A stretch of DNA of 64,000 nt from Phaeobacter gallaeciensis DSM 26640 (GCF_000511385.1 NC_023137.1:1991001-2055000), one strand, 5' to 3'. Positions 1-13,051 are shown, numbered from the stretch's first letter. The notes: a model not told the origin generated them from the letters alone. A program made the numbers and translations.

Positions 1-3863
<3,863 letters not shown>

Positions 3864-3920
3864 CTAGGTGATAGGACGGTGACGCCATCGCGTCCAGCCG
3901 CAGCACGGCCTGCAGATGTG

Positions 3921-3942
3921 AAAAATCCCGCCGCAGCGGGAT
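3921..3942 (-). terminator. Rho-independent terminator after ctrA
   Basis: On the minus strand a perfect 7-bp stem ATCCCGC/GCGGGAT with a 4-base loop is followed directly by a run of T. It lies about 37 bases past the ctrA stop and before ligA, so ctrA and ligA are probably separate transcripts. Confidence 0.8.
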
Positions 3943-3978
3943 CGTTCGGGTGTCAGTTTAGAGTCGTCGGGTGCCCTC

Positions 3979-4698
3979 TCAGGCCCCGACCGCCATCCGG
4001 TGGCCACCGGACATCTGGTCGTCCTGCGGATCGCGCAGCACATAGCCCCGGCCCCAGACTGTCTCAATGTAGTTGTCACCACCTGTTGCAGTGCTCAGCT
4101 TCTTGCGCAGTTTACAGATGAAGACGTCGATGATTTTCAGCTCTGGTTCATCCATACCGCCATAGAGATGGTTGAGGAACATTTCCTTTGTCAGGGTCGT
4201 TCCCTTCCGCAGGCTCAGCAGCTCCAGCATCTGATATTCCTTGCCGGTCAGATGTACGGCTTTGCCGCCCACCTCAACCGTCTTGGCGTCCAGATTAACG
4301 GAAATCTTGCCGGTATTGATGATTGATTGCGAATGCCCCTTGGAGCGGCGGATGATGGCGTGAATACGGGCCACCAGTTCCTCGCGATGGAAGGGTTTCG
4401 TCAGATAGTCATCCGCCCCAAAGCCAAAGCCCTTGATCTTATTCTCGGTGTCATCGGCACCGGACAGGATCAAGATCGGTGTCTCGATCCGAGCCATCCG
4501 CAGCTGCCGCAGCACCTCGTGGCCGTTCATATCGGGCAAATTAAGATCCAGCAAAATCAAATCGTAATCATAAAGCTTGGCCAGATCGATCCCCTCTTCG
4601 CCGAGATCGGTCGAATAAACGTTGAGGTTCGCATGAGTCAGCATCAACTCAATGCTCTTCGCCGTTGTTGGATCATCCTCAACAAGAAGAATGCGCAT
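3979..4698 (-). CDS. ctrA: Cell-cycle response regulator CtrA
   Basis: OmpR-family DNA-binding response regulator that in alphaproteobacteria controls cell-cycle genes in Caulobacter and, in Rhodobacterales, mainly motility, gene transfer agent and related functions. The 239-residue protein begins MRILLVEDD, has the phospho-acceptor Asp51 ([12 protein letters not shown]), the conserved Lys101 (TKPF) and a C-terminal winged helix (residues about 125-230, including [35 protein letters not shown] and WGRGYVL). The near-invariant DNA-binding segment makes the CtrA assignment secure rather than a generic OmpR regulator. A SciP-like gene lies 125 bases upstream in the same direction, and the gap between them contains CtrA half-sites. 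Confidence 0.97.
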   Translation of the reverse strand: MRILLVEDDPTTAKSIELMLTHANLNVYSTDLGEEGIDLAKLYDYDLILLDLNLPDMNGHEVLRQLRMARIETPILILSGADDTENKIKGFGFGADDYLTKPFHREELVARIHAIIRRSKGHSQSIINTGKISVNLDAKTVEVGGKAVHLTGKEYQMLELLSLRKGTTLTKEMFLNHLYGGMDEPELKIIDVFICKLRKKLSTATGGDNYIETVWGRGYVLRDPQDDQMSGGHRMAVGA

Positions 4699-4738
4699 AT
4701 TATTTTCTCCGCCTGTACACTGTTTCCCTCAGGTCGAA

Positions 4739-4785
4739 TTAACCTTGCTGGAAAAAAGTTAATGGCCCGTTACCATGATGGTTAA
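4739..4785 (-). promoter_or_regulatory. Cluster of CtrA-like half-sites upstream of ctrA
   Basis: Three TTAA motifs lie 41-87 bases upstream of the ctrA start. The minus strand carries a perfect TTAACCAT at 4778-4785, which equals the half-site form of the CtrA box known from Caulobacter; another TTAA lies at 4759-4762 and TTAACC (plus strand) at 4739-4744. None of the pairs has the 7-base spacing of the full TTAA-N7-TTAA box. Autoregulation is inferred from position and motif only. Confidence 0.5.
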
Positions 4786-4823
4786 TTTGCGCGATCACCT
4801 CAAGTGTGAATGATTTTTTTGTG

Positions 4824-5102
4824 TCAGGATTTGCGATAGTCTTTAAGACGGGTGGCTTTCAGGGCGTCCTCGCCAAAGTCTGCGACAGCGGAAACCCAGC
4901 TGCGAAACTCCTCCTCGCTCAGGCTGTAGCGGCGCAATGCCTCGCTCTGCGGGATCAAGCCGTAGAGCACACCGCGCACAACTGCCGCCTTGCGCGATGC
5001 CACCCAGCGCCGTGTGGTCTTTGGCGGCAGATCCGCGCGTGTCATCACCGTACCATCGGGCAGGGTCACAGCGCGGGGGCCATCGACTTTCTTCAAGAAC
5101 AT
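4824..5102 (-). CDS. sciP: SciP-like CtrA inhibitor (DUF1153)
   Basis: The 92-residue basic protein matches the DUF1153 family, whose Caulobacter member SciP binds CtrA and blocks activation of CtrA promoters. Recognisable are the N-terminal LPDGTVMTRADLPP segment, the RRWVASRKAAVVRGVLYGLI helix-turn-helix-like core and the C-terminal EEFRSWV...LKATRLKDYR. The frame stays open much further upstream (to 5684), but that extension is antisense to mnmA; the ATG at 5102 is chosen because an AAGGAAGAG ribosome-binding site precedes it by a few bases and the family starts here. Placement directly upstream of ctrA, in the same orientation, fits a shared regulatory role. Confidence 0.85.
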   Translation of the reverse strand: MFLKKVDGPRAVTLPDGTVMTRADLPPKTTRRWVASRKAAVVRGVLYGLIPQSEALRRYSLSEEEFRSWVSAVADFGEDALKATRLKDYRKS

Positions 5103-5249
5103 CTTCTCTTCCTTCGTTGGATCATCGAAATTGGTCCGTCCCCACATTTCGCGCAAACGCCTTAATGAGGGATGAACCTGCCCCTTGAGGATCATTAGGA
5201 TTTTCCTATATTCTGCGGTGTCTTTCCTACATATCCGAGGAGTCGCCTG

Positions 5250-6395
5250 ATGGCGCAGGATGCACATCCCCAACTGAATTCGCTTGGCTTTGCCAAACCA
5301 CCCGCCGAAACTCGGGTGGTCGTGGCCATGTCCGGCGGCGTCGACAGCTCTGTTGTTGCTGCACATTTGGCCGATGAGGGCTATGATGTGGTGGGTGTGA
5401 CCCTGCAACTTTATGATCACGGTGCGGCGCTTGCAAAGAAGGGCGCCTGCTGTGCCGGCATCGATATTCACGACGCGCGCCGCGTTGCGGAGGAGCGGGG
5501 CTTTCCTCATTACGTGCTGGATTATGAGAACATTTTTAAGGATGCGGTCATTGATGAGTTCGCGGACAGCTATTTGGCTGGCGCAACCCCGGTGCCCTGT
5601 ATCCGCTGTAACGAACGGGTGAAGTTCAAGGATCTGCTGGAAACCGCGAAGGATCTGGAGGCCGACTGCATGGCCACCGGCCATTATATCCAGCGCAAGG
5701 ACGGGCCAAACGGGGCCGAGCTACACTCCGCCGAGGACGCCAATCGCGACCAGAGCTACTTCCTGTTCTCCACCACCCCGGAGCAGCTGGACTACCTGCG
5801 CTTCCCGCTCGGCCATCTGCCGTCCAAGGATGCCACCCGCGAGATGGCGTCTCAATACGGTCTGGCGGTCGCGGACAAGCCCGACAGTCAGGACATTTGC
5901 TTTGTCCCGAATGGCGATTACGCCAGCGTGATCGAAAAACTGCGCCCCGGTGCGGCAGACCCCGGCCAGATTGTCCATGCCGATGGGCGCGTGCTGGGCA
6001 GCCACGACGGCGTCATTCACTATACCATCGGACAGCGTCGCGGTCTTGGCATCGGCGGGCTGAGCGAACCTCTTTACGTGGTGAAGCTGGATGTTGACAC
6101 CAAACAGGTCGTGGTCGGCCCCAAGGAGATGCTGGCCACCCGAACCATCCCGGTGCGTGAAATCAACTGGCTGGGGGATGAGGCGTTCACCAGCCGCAAA
6201 GAATGGCACCTGAAGGTCAAGGTTCGCTCGACCCGTCCCCCGCGTGACGCCATCATCCGCCCGATTTCAGAGACCGAAGCTGAAGTCGAACTGCTGACCC
6301 CCGAGGAAGGCATCTCCCCCGGTCAGGCCTGTGTGTTCTACGCCGGTGAGGGCAGTCGTATTTTCGGCGGCGGCTGGATCTGGCGCGGTTACTGA
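5250..6395 (+). CDS. mnmA: tRNA 2-thiouridine synthase MnmA
   Basis: Thiolates U34 of tRNA-Lys, -Glu and -Gln in the cytoplasm using ATP and sulfur from a persulfide relay. The 381-residue protein has the PP-loop SGGVDSS (residues 28-34), the catalytic cysteines Cys120 (PCIRCN) and Cys217 (DSQDICFV), the ATGHY motif, and the C-terminal beta-barrel domain ending in GGGWI. Length is normal for the family. The ATG follows a GAGGAG ribosome-binding site. It is divergent from sciP-ctrA and convergent with lpxB, so it is probably a single-gene transcript. Confidence 0.96.
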   Translation: MAQDAHPQLNSLGFAKPPAETRVVVAMSGGVDSSVVAAHLADEGYDVVGVTLQLYDHGAALAKKGACCAGIDIHDARRVAEERGFPHYVLDYENIFKDAVIDEFADSYLAGATPVPCIRCNERVKFKDLLETAKDLEADCMATGHYIQRKDGPNGAELHSAEDANRDQSYFLFSTTPEQLDYLRFPLGHLPSKDATREMASQYGLAVADKPDSQDICFVPNGDYASVIEKLRPGAADPGQIVHADGRVLGSHDGVIHYTIGQRRGLGIGGLSEPLYVVKLDVDTKQVVVGPKEMLATRTIPVREINWLGDEAFTSRKEWHLKVKVRSTRPPRDAIIRPISETEAEVELLTPEEGISPGQACVFYAGEGSRIFGGGWIWRGY

Positions 6396-6405
6396 CACGG
6401 CGCGC

Positions 6406-6457
6406 CTGTCAAGGACGGTGCAGCCTCCGCGCGGGACGCACGGCCTGTCCTTGACAG
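6406..6457. other. Long stem-loop between convergent mnmA and lpxB
   Basis: Perfect 11-base inverted arms CTGTCAAGGAC (6406-6416) and GTCCTTGACAG (6447-6457); GTGC/GCAC just inside can extend the pairing after an asymmetric bulge. There is no T-tract on either side, so it is not a canonical intrinsic terminator, though a bidirectional end-of-transcript or RNA-stability role is likely from its place between convergent genes. Confidence 0.6.
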
Positions 6458-6550
6458 ACACCCCAAAAAGCAAACTCGAAATAGCACCTGAGGGCAGACC
6501 TGCCCTTAGGCGCGGCTCTGCGTCCGGCACGCGTCGGACCGGGCGGAGGG

Positions 6551-7714
6551 TTACGTCTGCAGACGATCCAGCACGGCGCGGGCCGCGCGCAGGCCCGGAT
6601 CTTCGCCGCCCTCACCCAGCCGCTCCATCGTCGTCGCCATGGCAGAGGATTGCGCGGTCGGCTCCGCCTTCACTTTGATCAGCGCCTTTGCGATAGCCTC
6701 CGGCGTACACTCTGGGCCAAGGCATTCCGGCACCACACGGGTGTCGCTGACCAGATTGACCAGAGTCACCGTATCAATCAGTGCCATCCGCCGCATGATG
6801 TGCCAGGTGAGCCACTGGAATTTATAGGCGATCACCATTGGGGTGTGCGCCGCTGCCAGCTCCAGCGAGACAGTGCCAGAGGCTGCCAATGCCAGATCCG
6901 CCGCCGCAAAAGCCGCGCGTTTATGCGCCTTCGCCACCTCAGGCTCCAGCGTATTGGGGTCAATCACCACCGCCGTATCCGACCATTCCGCCAGATGGCT
7001 CCGGACCAGATCGGCAACCGGCGCCGCAGCAGGCACCACGATCCGGTATTCTGGATGGCTGTCCTGAAACTGTTTGAGCGCGGCGCCAAACACCGGCGCC
7101 AGACGTGTCACCTCAGAGCGACGCGACCCCGGCAGCGCCAGAACAATTGGCGTATCGTCAAGCTGGTAAGCGCTGCGAAAACCGGCAATCTCCTCCGCCG
7201 ATGCCTGTGGTTCGCCCACAACGGGGTGGCCAACAAAGTCGCACTCCATGCCAGCCGCCTGCATATAGGGCGGCTCAAACGGCAACAGCGCCAGCACATG
7301 GTCGATGACCTTGGCCATCTTCTCTGCCCGTTTGGGACGCCAGGCCCAGACCGAGGGCGCCACATAATGTACCGTGCGGATATCACTGGCCTCTTTCACC
7401 AAGGCGGCGACCCGCAGGGAGAAATCCGGGCTGTCGATGGTGATCATCACATCCGGCTGCATATCCAGCACAGCCTCCGCGGTTTCGCGAATGCGGCGTT
7501 TCAGGTGGCGGTACTTCGGCAGTACCTCCGCCAGCCCCATCACCGAGAGTTCCGACATATCGAAGCGCGAGGCCAGCCCTTGCTCAGCCATCAGCGCGCC
7601 GCCCACCCCCTCGAAACTGACATCCGGGCGCAGCTGCCGCAGGCCTTCCATCAAGGCCCCTCCCAGCCGGTCCCCCGAAGGTTCCCCAGCAAGGATGAAC
7701 ACCCGCAGGCTCAT
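6551..7714 (-). CDS. lpxB: Lipid-A-disaccharide synthase LpxB
   Basis: GT19 glycosyltransferase that joins 2,3-diacyl-GlcN-1-P (lipid X) and UDP-2,3-diacyl-GlcN to form the lipid A disaccharide, peripherally at the inner membrane. The 387-residue sequence starts with the typical LRVFILAGEPSGDRLGG and contains SDIRTVHYVAPSVWAWRPKRA, FVGHPVVGE, LPGSRRSEV and the C-terminal SGTVSLELA and P-M-V-I-A-Y-K motifs. The ATG overlaps the lpxI stop (ATGA), indicating coupling; it is the last gene of the leftward envelope block. Confidence 0.96.
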   Translation of the reverse strand: MSLRVFILAGEPSGDRLGGALMEGLRQLRPDVSFEGVGGALMAEQGLASRFDMSELSVMGLAEVLPKYRHLKRRIRETAEAVLDMQPDVMITIDSPDFSLRVAALVKEASDIRTVHYVAPSVWAWRPKRAEKMAKVIDHVLALLPFEPPYMQAAGMECDFVGHPVVGEPQASAEEIAGFRSAYQLDDTPIVLALPGSRRSEVTRLAPVFGAALKQFQDSHPEYRIVVPAAAPVADLVRSHLAEWSDTAVVIDPNTLEPEVAKAHKRAAFAAADLALAASGTVSLELAAAHTPMVIAYKFQWLTWHIMRRMALIDTVTLVNLVSDTRVVPECLGPECTPEAIAKALIKVKAEPTAQSSAMATTMERLGEGGEDPGLRAARAVLDRLQT

Positions 7715-8499
7715 GCGTTGCGCAGCCAGAGAAACAGACCAAGGCGATTGCAGGCCGCAACCACCTCATCCTGATTCAGGACAATAACGCCGCCAGCTTC
7801 CAGCACGATACCGGAGAGCCCTGCCTTCGCCGCCAGCTCAACCGTCTGCACGCCGATGGTGGGCAGATCCGCGCGACGGTCTTGCCCCGGTTTGGGCGCC
7901 TTGAACAACAACCCACCGGTGCCATCCGGGCGTTTTTGTAGTGCGCTCAGCATCCAGTCTGTACCAAAGAGGTTTTCCACCGCAATCGCCTGCCCTCGAC
8001 GCACGGCGCAGGACTGGCCCACGTCGGCGCGGCTCATGGCGTCAACAACCTCGGCGCCACGCTCTGCATCAGGCTTGTCCAGCTCTCCCGGTTTGACCTC
8101 GGTCGGAATGCCCTCTGCCATCAACAGATCCGGCGCCACCTCATGGGCAGCGCGCACGGTCATACCTGCCTGCTCAAAGATGCCGATGATGGCTCGCAGC
8201 GCGCCGTCATCGCCGGCGGCCAAAGCGCCCTGAAGCACCGGCACCAGCGGCAGGGTCTCGGCGTCAATCTCGCCGGGTTCAATCGCCGGACGACGCACGG
8301 CCCCGGCAAGGCAAATCTCCGCCACACCTGAGGCTGCCAACCGCGCGATAAAGCTGCCGAGTTGCTCCAGACGAAAGGTCAGTTCCGGCTCAATGTGATC
8401 CGGTTCCGATCCGCGCATGGCGCAGATCAGAGGTCGATCAGACAAGCGCGCGGCCAGTTCGGCAGGCAAGGCGCCCTGCCCTGCAATCAATGCCAGCAT
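7711..8499 (-). CDS. lpxI: UDP-2,3-diacylglucosamine diphosphatase LpxI
   Basis: DUF1009/LpxI family enzyme, which in alphaproteobacteria replaces LpxH and hydrolyses UDP-2,3-diacylglucosamine to lipid X for LpxB. The 262-residue protein shows the N-terminal LALIAGQGALP and the C-terminal domain with AVRRGQAIAVE...GTD, and LPTIGVQTVELAAKAGLSGIVLEAGGVIVL close to the end, all family hallmarks. It lies between lpxA (4-base gap) and lpxB (4-base overlap), the usual alphaproteobacterial arrangement, which supports the assignment. Confidence 0.93.
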   Translation of the reverse strand: MLALIAGQGALPAELAARLSDRPLICAMRGSEPDHIEPELTFRLEQLGSFIARLAASGVAEICLAGAVRRPAIEPGEIDAETLPLVPVLQGALAAGDDGALRAIIGIFEQAGMTVRAAHEVAPDLLMAEGIPTEVKPGELDKPDAERGAEVVDAMSRADVGQSCAVRRGQAIAVENLFGTDWMLSALQKRPDGTGGLLFKAPKPGQDRRADLPTIGVQTVELAAKAGLSGIVLEAGGVIVLNQDEVVAACNRLGLFLWLRNA

Positions 8500-8503
8500 G
8501 TGA

Positions 8504-9289
8504 TCAGCCCCCCGGCGTCAGGAAAGAGCGGTCGCTCTCACCGGTGATGAATTCGACGATTTCCTGCACATAGGTGCTGTCGCTTTCGGCGCCCAGACGG
8601 CGGGCACGCTCCTGAAAGGTGCCTTCGCCCTGAGCCAGCATCTGAAACGCGGCCCGCAGCGCGGTGATATCAGAGCGTTGCACACCCCGGCGTTTCAGTC
8701 CAACCAGGTTCAGCCCGTCCAGCTCCCCGCGCGGAGCCTGCACCAACCCATAGGGAATGACATCATTGGTGACCATGGTGACGGCCCCGACGATGGCGCC
8801 ATGACCAATACGTACCCACTGGTGGATGCCTGACAGACCGCCGATGATCACATCATCTTCCAGCACGCAATGGCCCGCCACCGCGGCCGAGTTCACAACG
8901 ATCACCCGGTCCCCAACCTGCGCGTCATGAGCGATGTGACAGCCGGCCATGAACAACCCGTCATCGCCGATTTTAGTGACGCCACCGCCGCCTTCGGTTC
9001 CGGCGTTCACCGTCACATGTTCGCGGATGCGGTTGCGCTTGCCGATCACGGTCTTGCAGCGCTCGCCCTTGAACTTCAGATCCTGCGGGATCTCCCCCAG
9101 GACGGCGAAGGAAAAGACAACAGTGTCCTCGCCGATCTCGGTATCTCCGGTCACCACAACGTGGGATTTCAGTTCCACCCGATCGCCAAGCACGACATCA
9201 GAGCCAATCAGGCAGAACGGGCCAATGATGCAATCCGCACCGATCTTGGCCCCCTCTTCAATCACCGCGCTGGGGTGGATCCGGCTCAT
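8504..9289 (-). CDS. lpxA: UDP-GlcNAc 3-O-acyltransferase LpxA
   Basis: First committed enzyme of lipid A synthesis: transfers a 3-hydroxyacyl chain from acyl carrier protein to UDP-GlcNAc. A left-handed beta-helix of hexapeptide repeats is visible (IHPSAVIEEGAKIG..., IGPFCLIGSDVVLGD), with the catalytic His in GCHIAHDAQVGD and the C-terminal helical segment with NLVGLKRRG. The chosen ATG (9289) lies just after the fabZ stop, with an AAAGGA ribosome-binding site inside the fabZ end; a TTG three codons upstream is possible but less likely. Predicted length is 261 residues, normal for the family. Confidence 0.95.
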   Translation of the reverse strand: MSRIHPSAVIEEGAKIGADCIIGPFCLIGSDVVLGDRVELKSHVVVTGDTEIGEDTVVFSFAVLGEIPQDLKFKGERCKTVIGKRNRIREHVTVNAGTEGGGGVTKIGDDGLFMAGCHIAHDAQVGDRVIVVNSAAVAGHCVLEDDVIIGGLSGIHQWVRIGHGAIVGAVTMVTNDVIPYGLVQAPRGELDGLNLVGLKRRGVQRSDITALRAAFQMLAQGEGTFQERARRLGAESDSTYVQEIVEFITGESDRSFLTPGG

Positions 9290-9294
9290 CTGGG

Positions 9295-9759
9295 TCAATC
9301 CTTTTGCACGTCGACCATGGCGGAGAATTCCGCCTCCGCCGCCGTTTCACCATCAACAGTCGCGACGCCCTTGAACTTGAAGATCTTGCCGCCGGGCTTG
9401 CCACGGGTGGTTTCCACGCGCATTTCCAGTACGTCGCCGGGGATCACCTTGCGGCGGAATTTGCATTTGTCGATGTTCATGAAATAGATCAGCAGCTCGG
9501 TGTCGATCATATCCATGCCAACGCCCAGCATCACCCCGGCGGTCTGCGCCATCGCCTCGACGATGGTGACACCCGGCATGATCGGTGTGCCCGGGAAATG
9601 GCCCTGAAAATGTGGCTCATTCATGGTGACATTCTTGATGCCACAGGCCGAAGAATAGCCATCGATTTCGACGACCTTATCGACCAGCAAAAACGGGTAA
9701 CGGTGCGGCAGAATCCGCTGGATCAGGTGAATGTCGGCGCTTTTCAGCTCGGTTGTCAT
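9295..9759 (-). CDS. fabZ: 3-hydroxyacyl-ACP dehydratase FabZ
   Basis: Hot-dog-fold dehydratase of type II fatty acid synthesis, converting 3-hydroxyacyl-ACP to trans-2-enoyl-ACP and competing with LpxA for the hydroxyacyl pool. The 154-residue protein has HRYPFLLVD, the catalytic His54 in [15 protein letters not shown] and Glu68 in IVEAMAQ. It lies directly before lpxA with a gap of a few bases, as in most proteobacteria; lpxD, which often sits before it, is not in this cluster. Confidence 0.96.
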   Translation of the reverse strand: MTTELKSADIHLIQRILPHRYPFLLVDKVVEIDGYSSACGIKNVTMNEPHFQGHFPGTPIMPGVTIVEAMAQTAGVMLGVGMDMIDTELLIYFMNIDKCKFRRKVIPGDVLEMRVETTRGKPGGKIFKFKGVATVDGETAAEAEFSAMVDVQKD

Positions 9760-9873
9760 TGCGGTTTTCCCGTTTTCTGAATGTCAGGTATGTCCTAGCA
9801 ACTGCCTGCAACTTCGGCAAGCCGCCGGGCAGATCCGGGCAGATCTGGCCTCTGCCAGACCCGCGTTCTCAGA

Positions 9874-10524
9874 TCACTCGCTGTCGGCCTCAGACTGACT
9901 GTCGCGACCATCACCAAGGACTTCGTTGACCCGCGCAATCGCCAGGTCCGTCACATCAGCGGCATCTGCACTGAGAAACACGCTGGCGTGCTCCAGAATG
10001 GCACCGGCGCCTGCTTCCAACATGATCTGCTGTAGCACGGGCAAGGACGCGGTGAAGAAATCGCGCCGCGCATCTTCGCCCATCTGGTTGATATCACGCA
10101 GTTTCTGATCCTGATTGCGGCGGGTTTCCTGCACCTTCTTGTCAAAGGCATCTGCCAATGCGCGAAAAGCCTCAGGATCCATACTGCTGCGCCGCTCCGT
10201 CAGATCCAGCTCCTCCGCACGCAGCTCTGCCTCAATCTTGCGGTTCTCCGCCGTCAACACCGCGCCTTCGGCGTCCAGCTCCCGCGTGACCCGCTGGCCA
10301 AAGGCGCTCTCGGCATAGAGCCGCTCGGAATGGATGGTCAACAGCCCCGTCTGTGGCGCGCCCAGCTGTAGTGTCTCTCCGATGGGAAACCCCGCCGCAG
10401 GCACCGTCGCCTCCTGCGCAGAACTGGGCAGGCTCATCAGCGGCAGTACGACAAGAGCGCGCAGAAAAGGCGCCAGCCAATCAGCCAGCGCCCCCCTGTG
10501 CCGTGTGTCCACAGCTTGTGTCAT
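9874..10524 (-). CDS. skp: OmpH/Skp-like periplasmic chaperone
   Basis: A 216-residue exported protein with an N-terminal hydrophobic signal region (residues about 18-37, ending SSAQEA) and a long charged helical stretch (about 85-160, for example ENRKIEAELRAEELDLTERR) predicted to form the coiled-coil tentacles of the OmpH/Skp family. Skp holds unfolded outer-membrane proteins in the periplasm for BamA. The position immediately after bamA (5-base gap) is the classical one. The C-terminus is acidic and longer than in E. coli Skp. Assignment rests on context plus architecture more than on conserved residues. Confidence 0.82.
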   Translation of the reverse strand: MTQAVDTRHRGALADWLAPFLRALVVLPLMSLPSSAQEATVPAAGFPIGETLQLGAPQTGLLTIHSERLYAESAFGQRVTRELDAEGAVLTAENRKIEAELRAEELDLTERRSSMDPEAFRALADAFDKKVQETRRNQDQKLRDINQMGEDARRDFFTASLPVLQQIMLEAGAGAILEHASVFLSADAADVTDLAIARVNEVLGDGRDSQSEADSE

Positions 10525-10529
10525 TGCGA

Positions 10530-12926
10530 TCAGAACCGCGCCTGAAGTGTCAGGTCAAAGCTCTGCTCCTGGTCGAAGTCTTCTTTCTTCAGCGCCTTGG
10601 AGAAGTTGAACCGCAGGGGGCCGAAACCTGTCGTCCAGAGCAGCGAGAAGCCAATAACGTGACGATAAGAACCACCGCGCCCGACGATATTGCCACCGGC
10701 TGCGCCGGTATCAGCATTGTTCAAACCCCAGAGGTTGCCAACGTCGTAGAACAAACCACCGCGCAGACCGATCTCTTCGGGCAGGCCCAGCGGGAATTCC
10801 GCATCAAAGCGCGCAGCTGCGTAATAGTTGCCGCCGAGGAAGTCGTTGTAATTTCCGCCGCTTCCATTTGGTGACTGATCCCGTGGACCAATGCCGCCGG
10901 GCTCAAAACCGCGCAGGATGCTGGGCGACAGAACAAACCGGTCGATGGAGCGGCTGAACCCGTCCCCCTGCCAGCTGAATGCGCCAGCCTCGATTGTCGC
11001 TCTAAGCGTTACCTCTTCGTTGAAGACGCGCCGCTGTGCGATGAACTTCGCAGTGCTGCGCAGATATTCGGAATCTCCGCCAAGCCCTGCATAGTCAGCG
11101 CCAACCTGAATCAAATACCCTGAATTCGGGTCCAGACCGTTCAACCGGCTGTCCACTGTATAGGTAAAGCCAATGGTGCTGGCGTTGATCGCGCCCTGAT
11201 TGATCTCGCTTCGGACAACGGGTCCAGCCAGCGGGAAGCCGGAGGAATCGTCGCCGCGGCTGATCATCTCGTCCTGATCCCAAGTATAGCGCACCTGAAG
11301 ATTGCTATTCTCAGAGGTCTGGAAGGTCAGCGCAGGTGAGAAGAACGCCCGTTTGGTATCATACAGCGCAAAGCTGGAATCCGTCTCCGAAAAGCCCAGA
11401 TCCAGATCAAACCGCAAGTCTCGGCCCAGAAGATAGGGTTCGGTGAAGCCAAGGGTATATTCCTCAGCATCCTGTGCCGTCGAAATATTGAAAGACAGAC
11501 GCTGACCACGGCCAAGGAAGTTGTTCTCCGAAAGGCCCAGACTGATACCGAAACCATCGTTAACCGAATACGCCCCGCCAAGGCTCAGCGCGCCTGTTGG
11601 TTTCTCCTCGACGTCCACATCGACAACCACCTCACCGGCGCTGCCGCCTTCACGAACATCCACTTCTGCGGTCTCAAAGAACCCAAGCGCCCGGATGCGT
11701 TCCGCACTCTCACGGATTTCACGCGGGTTGAACGGGTCGCCTTCCACAGTGCGGAACTGCTGGCGGATCACCCGGTCCAGCGTCGTGGTGTTGCCCTCAA
11801 TGTCGATCCGCTCAACAAACACGCGCGGTCCGCGCGTCAGAACAAAATCGACATCCAGGGTCAGATCCCGATCATTGCGGCTGATGCGTGGTTCCACCCG
11901 CAGGAAATCGATCCCCTTGCGGATGGCAAGGGTTTCAAGTCGCCGGATCGCATTTTCAACAACGCTAGGGGAATAGGTCACGCCGGGGCGTACCTTCAGC
12001 ACCTTGCGGAACTCATCAGCGTCGGCTTCCGACATTTCGCTGGTGACCGAAATCTCACCGAACTCAAATTGCTGGCCCTCGGTGATATCCACCACCAGGA
12101 AGGCGGCATCGCGCTCTTCGGTAACTTCGGCGTTGGTGCTGTTGATACGCACATCCACATAGCCGCGCGAGAGGTAGAAATCGCGCAGAACCTGCTTGTC
12201 GAACTCCAGACGGTCTTCAATCAGCGTATCCGCCCGAATGAAAGTTCGCAGCAGGCCCGCCTGTTTGGTTTCCAGCACCCGACGCAGGCGGCGGTCGGAA
12301 TAGACCCGGTTGCCCACGAAAGACACGCGCTCCACCTCAATGGTGTCGCCTTCGGAAATTTCGAACACCAGATCGACACGGTTGTCACTGCGCCGGATGA
12401 TGCGCGGTGTCACGGTCGAGGCCAGACGTCCCTGCGCGCCATAAGCTTCCGCAAGGTTGGAGGCATCGCGTTCGGCAACGGTCGGATTGAACACCCGGCG
12501 TGGCGCCGATTCGATCAGCGCCAGCATCGCGTCATCCTTGATGCGGCGATTGCCTTCAAAGCTGATCTTGTTAATGGTCGGGAACTCGGTGACCTTGATC
12601 ACCAGCGTATTGCCCTGCGGCACGATCTCGACGGTTTCAAAAACACCGCTGTCGAGAATACGCTGATAGGCATCATTGAGCTGACCGGCGCTGACGGATT
12701 TGCCCCGTTCAATGCCCGTGTAAGCCACAATTGTTGAGGTCTGGATGCGTTGATTGCCCTCGACCTGAACGTTTGTGAAACTGTAACTCTGTGCCACTGC
12801 GATCTCTGGCGTCAGGACAAATCCCAAAGCAATTGCCAGCGCCGCGGCAGATACGTTTCTATACAAAATATGGGCACCCAATTTGCGCCCCCCACAGGAT
12901 ATACCCGTGTGCTTCCCCCGAACCAT
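10530..12926 (-). CDS. bamA: Outer-membrane protein assembly factor BamA
   Basis: Central Omp85 component that inserts beta-barrel proteins into the outer membrane. The 798-residue precursor has a signal peptide (hydrophobic core AAALAIALGFVL ending IAVAQ near residue 46), five POTRA domains (about 50-395, starting YSFTNVQVEGNQRI) and a 16-strand barrel (about 420-798) with the conserved R-G-F-E motif (SILRGFEPGGIGPRD) and a C-terminal Phe (LQARF). The ATG at 12926 is uncertain; a TTG at residue 16 would also give a complete signal peptide. It heads bamA-skp and is separated from rseP by a terminator, so it probably has its own promoter. Confidence 0.95.
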   Translation of the reverse strand: MVRGKHTGISCGGRKLGAHILYRNVSAAALAIALGFVLTPEIAVAQSYSFTNVQVEGNQRIQTSTIVAYTGIERGKSVSAGQLNDAYQRILDSGVFETVEIVPQGNTLVIKVTEFPTINKISFEGNRRIKDDAMLALIESAPRRVFNPTVAERDASNLAEAYGAQGRLASTVTPRIIRRSDNRVDLVFEISEGDTIEVERVSFVGNRVYSDRRLRRVLETKQAGLLRTFIRADTLIEDRLEFDKQVLRDFYLSRGYVDVRINSTNAEVTEERDAAFLVVDITEGQQFEFGEISVTSEMSEADADEFRKVLKVRPGVTYSPSVVENAIRRLETLAIRKGIDFLRVEPRISRNDRDLTLDVDFVLTRGPRVFVERIDIEGNTTTLDRVIRQQFRTVEGDPFNPREIRESAERIRALGFFETAEVDVREGGSAGEVVVDVDVEEKPTGALSLGGAYSVNDGFGISLGLSENNFLGRGQRLSFNISTAQDAEEYTLGFTEPYLLGRDLRFDLDLGFSETDSSFALYDTKRAFFSPALTFQTSENSNLQVRYTWDQDEMISRGDDSSGFPLAGPVVRSEINQGAINASTIGFTYTVDSRLNGLDPNSGYLIQVGADYAGLGGDSEYLRSTAKFIAQRRVFNEEVTLRATIEAGAFSWQGDGFSRSIDRFVLSPSILRGFEPGGIGPRDQSPNGSGGNYNDFLGGNYYAAARFDAEFPLGLPEEIGLRGGLFYDVGNLWGLNNADTGAAGGNIVGRGGSYRHVIGFSLLWTTGFGPLRFNFSKALKKEDFDQEQSFDLTLQARF

Positions 12927-12987
12927 CAGTCAAAACCCGATTTTTTTACAGCTTAATCCGTGCGTATCGGGTTTATCGACGCTTGTC

Positions 12988-13026
12988 AAAAACAACAAAA
13001 AGGCGCGCGGGATCACCCCACGCGCC
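12988..13026 (-). terminator. Strong intrinsic terminator between the small ORF and bamA
   Basis: Minus strand: arms GGCGCG and CGCGCC enclose a further GGG/CCC pairing around a short loop, then a T-rich tail (TTTTTGTTGTTTTT). It is 26 bases after the stop of the 41-codon ORF and about 60 bases before the bamA start, and so isolates bamA from the upstream rseP block. Confidence 0.85.
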
Positions 13027-13051
13027 AGATCGCTTGCAACAGCTTGAAAAC

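Noticed and set aside
4824..5684. 286-residue version of the SciP-like protein
   Set aside because: The extra 194 codons run antisense to mnmA, and a good ribosome-binding site stands before the ATG at 5102, where the family begins.
6650..7774. 374-codon plus-strand frame
   Set aside because: Shadow of lpxB in a G/C-rich genome; His/Arg/Gln-rich composition, no family.
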